Part shown: positions 23,472-33,699 of the stretch, in pieces
How positions within the stretch are numbered: position 1 is the stretch's first letter
Layout of the letters: each line of letters begins with the position of its first letter
DNA from: Nothopassalora personata
Taxonomy: Eukaryota; Ascomycota; Dothideomycetes; Mycosphaerellales; Mycosphaerellaceae
Assembly: GCA_033816765.1 (NCBI GenBank)
Contig: CM066298.1
Span: forward strand, 2,170,001 to 2,234,000
Length of the DNA: 64,000 nucleotides
Direction: 5' to 3'
Position numbers and translations under genes: made by a program
Notes under the pieces: model-generated
Told to the model about the DNA's origin: nothing
The model's input: only the letters and a program-made list of their open reading frames with translations
Database searches by the model: none

Positions 23472-23718
23472 TATTAAGTTAAGACCTAATAGGATACGTA
23501 GTTAGTAGCGGAGTGGAGTAAGAGATTAATCTTTAACTAGCTAATAGCTATAGGGCATGTAGCAACATATTAGGAACTAATGTGTTAATTGTGTTAGATG
23601 TCTATCTAAGCTAAAGGGGAGAGAAGGTGTCTTCCGATAAGCTAAGTTATCGTAGATGCCTTAGGCTATTAGATCATAACCTAACTATTAGCTCCCCCTA
23701 AGATGCTACATCTTAACA
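23472..23718 (-). repeat. 3' LTR of Copia-1
   Basis: This 247-bp repeat is nearly identical to 28838-29084. On the minus strand it begins tgttaagatgtagc; the opposite terminus reads ta instead of tg on the plus strand, a RIP change shared by both copies. Confidence 0.92.
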
Positions 23719-23749
23719 CTCCTACTTATCTTATATAGGAGGTTACAGT

Positions 23750-26700
23750 CTACTCTTCTCCTATTAGTAGTATTTAGATCTCTATAATAGGTTGAGCTAG
23801 CTTATAAACCTCTAGAAGTGTAGACTAGTCTTTAGCTTTATGAACCTATCTATAACTATCTTAGATATTAGGGTGTACTTAATAGTAATAAGTCTTCTCT
23901 ACTAAAGTTTCCTAATAGCATTGTAGGTAATGTTAATATACTTTAACTTGTTATAAACATATGCATCCCTTACTAGGGTAAGGGTAGCTTAGTTGTTACC
24001 TCTCAATTAGACTAGTCTTAAGCTTAACATAGTCTCCTAGTTTCTAGTGATCCTTAGTTAATAGGAACAGTCTCCTACTAACTCTAGACAGTCTATCTCC
24101 CTTAGTAGTAAAGCTAGGAATTAGGATTGCTTTACACATGCATTTATAGCTATGTATTTAGCTTCTATTATAGATGTTACTATAGACTTTTGCTTCTTAC
24201 TTATCTAGGAGACTAGTGCTCTATAGAGGAAGAAGACATACCTAAGGATAGAGACTCTATCTGCTTTATCTATTGCATAATTAGAGTTACAGTATCCAAT
24301 TAGGCATCCTTCTCTATGCCTAGAGAAGATAAGGCTAAGATTAGGATATAACCTTAGATATCTTGTAATCTTCTTTAAAGCCTTTATGTAGTAGGCGGAT
24401 AGGTCACTTACAAATGAGCTTATCCTTCCTAGGGTAAAAGCAATGTCTAGCCTTGTAATTGTTACTAGCTACATCTATGTACTATTAATACTCTAGTACT
24501 CTGCCTTGTTATACCTCTTATCTATATGGCTTAAAGGTTTAAGAGCCTTATAGCTGTCTATAGGTAAGTGTGTAGGTGCTGCCTTCTTATAGTTTATCCC
24601 TATCTTAGCAAGGTTGTCCCTAATAAAGTGTCCCTAGTTAAGTTTTAGGATTCCTCTCCTCCTGTCCCCTGTGACCCTTATGCTAAGGATCTTTTTAGGT
24701 TTACTAAGATCTTTAATCTTGAAGACTTTGCTAAGTTCTCTTTTAAACTAGAGAACATCCGTTAACTTTAGTGTAGCAATTAGAATGTTATCTACATGTG
24801 TAAGAATTATAATCTCTTTTTCCTTATAAATAAGTAGGTATAGATCTACCTCTAACTGTGTAAATCTAATCTCTCTAAGCTTTAACATATAGAGTTGATT
24901 CTAATCTCTAGCTACTTACTTAAGTCTATATAAGCTTTTAAGGATCTTAAACACTATGTTTAGTAGAAGCTTAACTCCTAGTAGTAGTAATATGAAGATG
25001 TCTTTATAGAGGGTGCTTTCTATAAACGCATTATTTACATCTACTTAGTAAAGATAGAGATCCTTCTTATACACAATAGCTATAAATACCCTAAGGGTGT
25101 CCTATCTAACTATAGGCGCAAATGTCTCTATAAAGTTAACACTAAACTTCTATAAAAAGCCCCTTATAACTAGCCTAGCCTTGAACTTTTTAATGGCTCT
25201 ACTAATGCTTCTTTTAACATTAAAGACCTATCTTAACATAACTAAGTTTGCTCCTTTTAGTAGAACAGCATTCTCCTAGGTGTTGTTACTCTATAGAGCA
25301 TCTAGCTCCTTCTAGATTGCTTCCTTCTAAAGGTGTCCCTATTTCTTGTTATTTATAGCATCCTTATAGGACTTTGGAATTAGGATCTCTTACTTGTATG
25401 TAATAACTTCTGTAGTTGCTATAAAGGCTATCTCCTTAACTTCTTCTAGGAATTCACTATCCTATAGTACTAAATTATCCACTAATTGTATAGCTGTAAA
25501 GAAAGCTTAGTAGTAAGTAGCAAGGTTCTCTAAGAGGTCTATTGCTTCTCCTACTTTAGTAGCTAGTTTAGGTATAGGGACTATAGATCTTAGGGCTTTC
25601 TATTTCTATTTATAGCCCTTAACATTATAGTCAGCCCTCCTCTTACTAAGGGATAATCTAAGAGTAGTCACTTATGTCCTAGTGACATTCTTTTCCTAGA
25701 GATCTAGTAAACTTATCTTAATTGGCTTATTGATTTTCTGAAATTCCCCTATATTCTTTAGAGGCTAGGGAAGTTGTATAAACAGCTTTCTTAGCTAGGC
25801 TATTACTAGGCTGCTCTACTGAATGATTGAATGGTAAATAGGTTGCTCTAAGGATATGTCCTTCCTTAGCCTCCCTAAGGGTCTCCTAGCTAGTGCATTG
25901 CTTAATAGATTCAATTTTGTAACATTGAGATATATATTACCTCTAGGTTAGTCCTTAAAGAAGTCTATATGTGTGTGTTGTTTTATAGCTTTTATGTCTA
26001 GTTCCTAAAAGAGCTAGGCCTTAGCTGTGTTTTAACGTATCTAATAAACACTACTTCTTTGCCTCTGTTTATTAGTTTATTACTTCTTACCTATTAAGGC
26101 TAGGATCTTATGTCTATATAGACAATAGCTTTGCATCCCTAAACCTTTAAATGGTTAATAGTTAGCTTAATACCATTAAAGGCTTTATCTAGTAAAACCT
26201 TGAACCTATTATAGTCTAGACTATTTAGTAGTTTGTTCCTTATATAGGTTTAGGCTTCTAGTGCTTTAGGCTAGAATTTAATTAGCATCTTGGCCTCTTT
26301 AAGCATTGCCCTTATAGAGTCTTCTAAGGTTTATATTAACCTTTTAACTAGTCCATTTTAGAGCGAGTTGTATGCCTTAGTATGCTCTAGCCTAATTCCT
26401 AAATCCTTCTCCTACTACTTAACTAATGTAATAAGTTCCCTTATATTGTTAAGCCTAACTACTTTTAACTATGCTAATGATTTCCTCTCTACCTTAATCT
26501 TCTAGTTCTAGAGAGTAACTAGAGCATCTTCTCTTTTCTTAAGAGGATAGGTCTACTTTTTTCTAGAGAAGTTGTTAACAATCTTAAGCTAGTATTTAAA
26601 CCCTAGCCTTAATGTTAGTAGTAGACTATATATGTTAATAGATATAAGGGTAAGTCTTTTAGGTCTTCTCTTAGTAACTTTGCCTTTATACTTCTTTATC

Positions 26701-28400
26701 TTTGCTATTGAACACACTCTACACTAGTAGAAGCTATCCCTAGGAATAGGAATAGGTTCTTTTAAGTCTATTACCTTATAAAGATTCTAGAGCAAGTTCT
26801 TCCTAAAGTGTACAAATCTTCTATACTAAAGCTCCTACTGTTTTAGGTTAGTCTCTAATTTAGTAGTTACAAAGGCATTCTCTATTAGTAGTGCATATAA
26901 TAAGTAATGTGCCCTTTCTTATAGTAGAGGAGAAATCTTATTAATAAATAGAACCCCCCTAAGAAGCCTTGTCTAGACAATAGTTTAGCTAGAGGGGGAT
27001 ATAAGAGAAAATGAAGGAGGTTAGACACTAAACTGCTTGCTAAACTAGTTCTAAGAAACTAGGTTCACCCCTAGCTTAGGTATAAGTAGAACATCTTCTA
27101 AAACAACTTTCCTACTAGATCTCCTACTTATCTCTATAGTCCTAATATAAGTAGCTAACAAATAACCACCTCCTACTTTAATCCATTTCTTCTTTGTTAA
27201 GGGAGTTATAGATCTAAAGAGGCAGTTCTAGTTAGTTCTATAGGATAAAGTACAAGAATTAAGTAACTACTCTAATAAGGGGAACTTGCCTTAGACTTCT
27301 GCAGTTAAGTAAGCTACTTCATTATACTTATTATTATTAGACATTGTCTTCTAGGATGAGTTGCATAAGTCAGGTAGCTCTTAGGTAGAGAAACCTTTCC
27401 TAGTCTTCCTTATTTTAGAGGAGGGAGACTGGGCCTAGTTTTTCTAGAGTAATAGCATGTTAGAGCTGAGTTTCTTTACTATTTTCTTAAGTTCCTCTAT
27501 AGAGGACTTCTCTCTTAGTGTTCTTCTTAAAGATAGTAGTAGAGATCTTCTCTTCTTAACATATGTTGCATTCTAGGAGGATAGTGCTTAGGAATAAGAT
27601 CTAAGGACCTTCTTTGCCTTAGAGAGACTAGGGCAGTCCTTAATAAGATAGTCCTTCTTATAGAGAAGGCAGGAAAGTGATCTTACCTAACCTAAGGGCC
27701 TAACCTAGGTGGCTGCTATACTATACTTAGCCTTAGAGGGATTCAATCTAGCCTCTTAAGCCTTAAGGATCTTTAAGGTCCTTTTATAATCTATCTTTAG
27801 CTAAGCCATAATAGTATCCCTAGCTACATGGTAGTTAGGTAGCAGTGAGCTTAAAAGCTAGGTTATTCTTATATTAGCTTTCCTATAGTACTAGCCCTCT
27901 AGGTCAATATTAGCAATCCTCCTTCTAAGAGACACTAGGTGTGCCTATGCAGATCTAATAGTGAACTCTTTACTTATCTTAAAGTTTATAAACTGTTTTG
28001 TAAGCTTATATACATAGGTTAGCAACACCTAGCTATACTTGTTCTAGAGATATACCTATATCTTAGTAGCTTTTCTAGATTCGTAAGAGCCCTTAAGCTT
28101 AAATTCATCTTCTTCTATAATCCTACTTAGGATACTAAAGTAGCAAGCTGTATTTTATTTTGTCTATATTAGTGCATTAAGAATCTCTTTAATCTTAGTC
28201 TCTTCCTAGAGTTTTAGGTTCTTGCCCTTAATGTTGTTAAATGACACTTCTAACAGGTTATTAATTGTAAAGAATGCTAACTAGCTCTCTATCTTGTATC
28301 TCTAAAGGTTGAACTATCTCTTCTAGTTGTCTCTCCTAAGAATTGGGATTTTAGTTCCCTTCTCTTCTCCTTTCTCTTAGTGTAAATCTATAATGAATTG
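23750..28400 (-). pseudogene. Copia-1 gag-pol polyprotein, broken
   Basis: Minus-strand reading from about 28.4 kb gives gag, protease and integrase remnants, then reverse transcriptase and RNase H. The catalytic RT motif near 24800 reads HVDNILIATL (usual VDD, with GAC to AAC). Downstream come LSIRVTGDRRRGILKLN, GYCNSNYAIDKADR and SKKQKSIVTSIIEAKYIAI, which are the diagnostic Copia-type RNase H blocks. The order integrase before RT separates it from the gypsy elements here. Stops are frequent and mostly TAG. A 60-codon plus frame at 25097-25279 is only a shadow of this gene. Confidence 0.85.
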
Positions 28401-28825
28401 AATGTAATAAAACAAGGTGTATATACTTTAAAGTCGTAGCTTAGGTCCTGCTAAGGCTTTTAGTATAGAATAGTAAGGTTTGTAGGTGTAGATACTAAGG
28501 CCTGCTTAGTAGGGTAAAAAAAGAGCGGTATAGTCTCGGAGCTAGGATACAGGTCTATCTCTCCTAGTAGAGTTCTAAATGACTTACTTAAAGTCCTTCT
28601 TAATAGTATCTCGATGCAGTTCTGCCTATAGAGTGTCTTTAAGGTATTAGCTTATAGTAAGCCGTATAGAGTCCTTTTCTAGATTACCTATTACTTAGTA
28701 TTAAACTAAGCTCCTTAATAGGATAGATGGGTTAGACTTCTGCTTCCTAGATGTTTTCTGCTATAATAGTAAGGGATACAAGTAACCTGTACTAATATAG
28801 GTTACTCTTACTCCTACACAAACCC

Positions 28826-28837
28826 GGGCTCATAACC
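28826..28837 (-). other. Primer-binding site of Copia-1 (half tRNA-iMet)
   Basis: The plus strand reads gggctcataacc immediately before the LTR. This equals the anticodon arm of initiator tRNA-Met (anticodon CAT). Copia elements of this type are primed by a 5' half tRNA-iMet cleaved in the anticodon loop rather than by the 3' end of the tRNA. Confidence 0.7.
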
Positions 28838-29084
28838 TATTAAGTTAAGACCTAACAGGATACGTAGTTAGCAGCGGAGTAGAGTAAGAGATCAATCTTT
28901 AACTAGCTAATAGCTATAGGGCATGTAGCAATATATTAGGAACTAATGTGTTAATTGTGTTAGATGTCTATCTAAGCTAAAGGGGAGAGAAGGTGTCTTC
29001 CGATAAGCTAAGTTATCGTAGATGCCTTAGGCTATTAGATTATAACCTAACTGTTAGCTCCCCCTAAGATGCTACATCTTAACA
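28838..29084 (-). repeat. 5' LTR of Copia-1
   Basis: It ends catcttaaca on the plus strand and is followed by the duplicated gtttc. Differences from the other LTR are of the CA/TA and TG/TA type. Confidence 0.92.
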
Positions 29085-30360
29085 GTTTCTATCTTATCGA
29101 ATAAAGGCTCTCGCTTCCTAACTTATAGCGAGCCCGTTTAAATAGGTGTATAGCATATCTAAGAGTTCTAAGATGTCTTTACACCGATGTTCCGCTAGTA
29201 GCCCGAGCTCGATAGGCCTAAGTAGCTATTTAAATATCTTATTAAAGAGGAGCACGATATGTAAGAGATAATAGATAAGCTACACTACGCCTACTATCTT
29301 GCCTAGAGCATTAATAGCCGCAGTAACTAGCCCGTACGTCTAAGGCCGTCGTTACTTAAGTCTAGCGAGATAGACTCGCTTAGCTATGCATTCGATTATC
29401 CTCGAAGCGGCGTCTAGTGTCTAAAGCTTATCGTTATCCTTATCCGGGAGGTTTACGAGGTCTTCGATAATAATGGCCTCGGTAAGGATACGACTAAGAA
29501 GAAGACAAACGAGAGGAGTGCTACACCGGACAGTATTAGCGGTATGCGTAATATACGTACCTACGCCGCCGAAGCCGAGGACAGCTTATTTATATAGTAG
29601 GACGAGGACTTGTAATCCGATAATAATCATCCTATATAGTTAATATAGGATTAACCTACGGAACTAGTCGAACCGGCGCTATTATTACCTAGGAACTTTA
29701 GGGCTCCGCCCCTACTACCGTAGGAATAAGAGGCTACAGCCCGAGAAGTAGCATCCTAAGAGGTAGTAGATTATGAGGCTGCTTTTCCTATTAGTAACTT
29801 TGTCGACGACGCTACCTTTAAGGTATATATACGGGTAGGTAGACTCGAGTCGTTACTCTATATAACGCCTCGTAATAGAGAGAGTAGCGCTATAGCGGCG
29901 AATGCTATAAAGAAGGTTATATAGAAACTACTTAGGCCCCTTAAGTAGGATAATACTACTACATCTAGATCTAGAACTGCATCTACATCTATATCTACAT
30001 CTACTAAGAAACGGCCTACGAGCTAAGAGCTAGAGAGGTTGTTATCTATTAATAGTAGTAGTTCGTCTAGCCTAGCTAGTCTAGCTCCTATACTCCCGTA
30101 GGCGTAGCTACGCCTACGCGTATATAGCGACTCCGATCTAGATGCCGAGTGCCTAATATGTACTAATAGCTAGAATAATAGCTAAGTTGTCCGGTATTAA
30201 ACTACATACCGCTATTATATGTGCCTAAAGTGTATATCTAGACTAGTCGCGATGTATACGAAACCTTTATGTCCCTACTATCGAGGAGATCTAGTACTAG
30301 ACTATAGAGATCCGTTCCTACTATCGGCCTCGTAGCTAGGTAAAGGAGTTATAAGTAACA

Positions 30361-30478
30361 TTAGAGCATCGTAGTAGGAAGCATCGTAGTAGGACGTTAC
30401 ATCGTAGTAGGATGTTATATCGCAGTAGGATGTTATATCGTAGTAGGATATTATATCGTAGTAGGATGTTACATCTTA
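30361..30478 (+). repeat. 18-bp tandem repeat coding a hexapeptide
   Basis: About seven units of atcgtagtaggatgttac lie in frame in the RING gene. Each encodes S-(Q)-(Q)-D-V/I-x, where the two Gln codons are now TAG. This low-complexity spacer lies just C-terminal to the RING-like finger. Confidence 0.75.
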
Positions 30479-31037
30479 GGCGATACCGTTAGAGTAGGAG
30501 GCCGTAGCGGACCTAGAAGACGAGTTGTTTCGTAACTTTACGGCATTCGACGACCTGTTAGATAATACTACCTTACGGCCGTAGTTAGAGTCGGTTTAAG
30601 GCTCTTAGTAAGACCCTCTACCGTAAAATAATATGCTATAGTAACATATATAGTAATAGGAGATCTAGCGGTAAGAGACCTAGTAGCTATAGCTATAGTA
30701 AGAGCCTATCGTATCGTAAGTAGTTATGTAGCGGTAGTAGGAGTCTACCGAGGATAATACGAACTTATAACTAACACGACGCCTAGCTAGTGCTTCGAGG
30801 GCTAATTAGATAGTTACTATAGACGCTACATTAAGCTCGCTAAGGAGACTAAGATAACGTAGTAACAACCGTAAGACTAAGGGCTCTAAGAACTATAACG
30901 GTAGTAGGGGGTAGGCGAGTAGCGTGTTCTATGTACTTTTAAGGAGCTAATATAGCGACGTTACTAATACGATAGTGTTAGTCGAATAATAGAGGCGTTT
31001 CTATAGCCTCGCGAGCTTCTTATTTCTCTATAGAGCG

Positions 31038-31095
31038 GTAAACATACTAGAAGCACGCTATTTACACGTTTTAGACGTGCTCCTTATATATTTAC
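31038..31095. repeat. Hairpin D, imperfect
   Basis: The left arm gtaaacatactagaagcacg pairs with cgtgctccttatatatttac. It lies just after the RING gene and opens a region dense in the same motif. Confidence 0.6.
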
Positions 31096-31455
31096 GGCTC
31101 CCTAGAAAATAAGGACTTCTCTCGATCTCGAATGTGCCTATATCTTACGGCTCTCGCTATATAAGCTAGTCTAATTTCCCTTATATAGTCGTGAATATAT
31201 AAGGAGCACCTTAAGGATGTAGCTTAAGGATATAGCTTAAGGATGTAGCTTAAGGATGCAGCTATAAACATATAAGGAGTAGCTTAACTAGCAGTCGTAA
31301 ATATATAAGGAGCACCTTAAGGACGTAGCTATAAACATATAAGGAGCAATAGTAGCTGTTCGATAGTACCTGCCTTATAATGTGTTATACTTTATCGCTT
31401 ACTCGCTTACTCGCCGGTACGCTTTATAGCGAGCTATTTCCTAATTACTTTACGG
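31096..31455. repeat. Dispersed TAAACATATAAGGAG motifs with short tandem repeats
   Basis: Forward copies such as gtgaatatataaggagcacc and ctataaacatataaggagca occur near 31190, 31260, 31300 and 31330, separated by repeats of cttaaggatgtagc (31206-31258). No coding frame is visible. Confidence 0.65.
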
Positions 31456-31510
31456 TAAACATATAAGGAGCACGTTAGATAGGTAATCTAACGTGCTCCT
31501 TATATGTTTA
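31456..31510. repeat. Hairpin E, perfect arms with 5-nt loop
   Basis: The arms taaacatataaggagcacg... and ...cgtgctccttatatgttta are exact reverse complements of 25 bases around the loop aggta. Perfect arms in RIP-mutated DNA suggest a recent origin or conservation. Confidence 0.8.
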
Positions 31511-32223
31511 TATTATAGATACCGGGTTACCTATTGTAGTTACGTACCTACCTTATCGATAGTACGAGCCGCGCTCTAGGAGCTGTTTCTTTATACCTAC
31601 TACTTCGACACCTCGACACTTCGACACTTCGACACGGACTTAATAGCCTACTTACACGGCTCCTAGTATGTTTATGTTACTAATCTTAAGTAATAGCTTA
31701 AGAAATAGTATTACCGACTAGTACTTCGGCGTTTCTTAGTATTTATAGCTTACTACCTATCTATTTATCGCCACCCTACCTTCTATATACTCCGGACACT
31801 CGATATAGCAATAGCGCACGCTCGTTACATACCTAGGATTATATAAGTTCACTATCGTAGCGTGTTTTAACGGCCTTAGGATATAATCTCTCAAAGACCT
31901 ACTTATTAAAGAGCGCTAAGCCTAGTAACAATAGTAGGTGAATTGTTAGATAATAGCTAGACAATATAACTTTACATATCGTAGACAATACGATAGGCAC
32001 AAGTCGGGCATAATAGAGGCGAGAGATTAACCTTCGAGTAGTCTTCCTCTTTTACTTTCTCTTTCTTTCCTACTAACTTATTACACACACCCTCTTATAA
32101 CTATCCGCAACATTACTATAAGTATAGGAACTATACTAACGACATAATAAGTAACGATACCTCGCTTCTTTATGCCGGGCTCGGCTAGACCGAGCCCTCC
32201 CTTCCTCTTCTCCCTCCTCGAGT
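31511..32223. other. Gene-free spacer of the giant element
   Basis: It holds a short tandem run of cttcgacac (31603-31635), one reversed motif copy (ctcctagtatgttta near 31660), and otherwise no frame or repeat I can assign. Confidence 0.45.
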
Positions 32224-32480
32224 ATGTCTTTAGTCTTTAGTCTTCGGTCTATAGCTCTTAAGCTATGCTTAAGAGTAGGCTGCTTATTAAGATTAAGTAA
32301 GGCCAACAGTTTTATAGTAGCGACTTCTTCTACTACGATAGCTCGCTATAAGTTCTAATTCCGGCCTTATTATTTACCGTAGTATACTAATATGTCTTTA
32401 GCGACTTCGCCCGTACCGTCCGCGCCCGCGCTAGGGCTCGCGCGACCGTACTATTAAGACGCTCCGCTACCTTTACCCGT

Positions 32481-32630
32481 GCCCGTAAGTAGCTCGCCTC
32501 TAAGGTCGCTCGTAAGTCTACTAGTAGTAAGGCCCTACGTAAGTAACTCGCCTCTAAGGCCGCTCGTAAGTCTACTAGTGACAAGGCCTTACGTAAGAAG
32601 CGCGCCTCTAAGGCTACTCGCAAGTCCGCA
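32481..32630 (+). repeat. Three 54-bp units encoding histone H3 N-tail-like peptides
   Basis: Translated from 32481 the DNA gives three 18-residue units. Unit two reads RK*LASKAARKSTSDKAL, where the stop TAA is a RIP-type change of CAA (Gln). RKQLASKAARKS is identical to residues 17-28 of fungal histone H3, and ARKST-xx-KA-x-RK matches residues 7-18. ARKS motifs occur three times (VARKS, AARKS, ATRKS). The codons also look like an H3 gene after CpA-to-TpA change (cgtaag for cgcaag, tctaag for tccaag). In H3 the two ARKS motifs are 18 residues apart, so an exchange between them would generate precisely this repeat. Confidence 0.7.
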
Positions 32631-33210
32631 CTATTACCTACCGCGCCTACCTAGTAGTAGCAATAGTAGTAAGATGCCGCTCCGGCTTTCGAGCTATAAG
32701 GTAACGGCCTAATTATATACGTCTTTAGTCTTCTATTCTTAAGTTAAGCTCGACTTAAGCTCTCGACTTAAGCTCTCGACTCGCGAAGAATATATACTAA
32801 CATTGTGCTCTAGCTAAGACGACGACGACTTCGGCGGCGGCGGCGGCGATACTAGCGGCTTCTAGGTAGATAGCGACACTAGCGGCTTCTAGGTAGATAA
32901 CTTTAGTAGCGGCGAGGACTTATAAGTCTTATGTCGCTAAGCTTTCGATAAGCATTAAGCAGTCCTTAAGCGAGTGCTAACTATATATACGTAGTAATAC
33001 TAACTATAACGAGGGCGCTACCGGCCTATCTTCTACTCCTACGTAAGTCTTACTCTTAGTAAGCTTAGCTTATAATCTTAACTCCGTATCGATCTTAAGA
33101 ACTTATCGCTAATATATTACTATAGTACTACTAATACTAATACTAGTAGTAGTAGTAATACGACTGCGCCCTCTACCGGCGGTAGAAACACTACCGGTAC
33201 GGTACCTAAG

Positions 33211-33408
33211 TGTAAGGGTAGCCCATAGCTAACCCTTATATATAATGCGGCTATACCCGGCTTAGTATGCCGCACGTAACGCGTATGCGTACATAAGGAG
33301 ACGCGTATAGCGTCTATAGAAGAAAGTAAGCTTTAGTTTATCTACGATTAGAAGATCGTAGGCGTGCTATACATTACGACATCCCCTTATAGTCTTACGG
33401 CCCTTACA
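33211..33408 (+). repeat. 5' LTR of Gypsy-3
   Basis: It starts tgtaagggta and ends cggcccttaca. It matches 40651-40848. A 51-bp terminal piece of the same LTR lies on the minus strand at 63158-63208. Confidence 0.92.
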
Positions 33409-33699
33409 GTTCTAAAGCTTCCCTTCGTTACAATCTATATACGCTATAGAGCCCGATCGGAACGTACACGACGGCGAGTCGCCTACGCCGCCCCTAAGCC
33501 CTAGAGTATAGTAGTAGGCGCGTCGTGTAGCCTTAGTTACGAGAAGAGAGGCCTTACGGGCTAAGATTAAAGAGTAAGAGATATAGCGGGAGATCGAGCG
33601 GCTAGAGATCTTACGCGCTATAAGCGTACCGCCTCTAGAGCGTATAGGAGGGAGGAGAGAAGATTACCTCCCTACTATAACCCCTGCCTCTGTCTCTAT

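Larger units (their letters stand above)
23472..29084 (-). mobile_element. Copia-1: full-length Ty1/Copia retrotransposon
   Basis: A 5613-bp element with 247-bp LTRs and the target duplication gtttc (23467-23471 and 29085-29089). It reads on the minus strand. Its primer-binding site next to the upstream LTR matches the anticodon arm of initiator tRNA-Met. It interrupts the RING gene. Confidence 0.92.
22987..31020 (+). pseudogene. Accessory gene of the giant element with C-terminal RING-like finger, split by Copia-1
   Basis: Coding DNA is 22987-23471 plus 29090 to about 31020; removing Copia-1 and one gtttc keeps the frame. It starts MPQFYTNDRYRFKVGDKFYAV. A long polar middle follows, rich in Arg, Ser, Glu and Asp, with NLS-like TKKRPTS. 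At about 30145-30295 comes ECLIC, then a Tyr/His-rich stretch with MCLKC, then KPLCPYYRGD. With TGT-to-TAT and CAC-to-TAC changes undone this fits a C3HC4 RING finger ending CPxCR. A repeat of six residues (S-Q-Q-D-V/I-x, with stops at the Gln codons) follows at 30361-30478. RING fingers usually recruit E2 ubiquitin-conjugating enzymes; that role here is inference. I recognise no wider homology. Confidence 0.55.

Noticed and set aside
32387..32712. Two open frames (77 codons plus, 78 codons minus) across the H3-like repeats
   Set aside because: Both are kept open by the 54-bp repeat; neither shows protein similarity, whereas the third frame matches histone H3.
33120..33215. APSTGG followed by TGTV in the acidic frame, also found in the H3 tail (residues 29-34)
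   Set aside because: Six small residues in a Ser/Thr/Gly-rich stretch are too weak to count as further H3 similarity.
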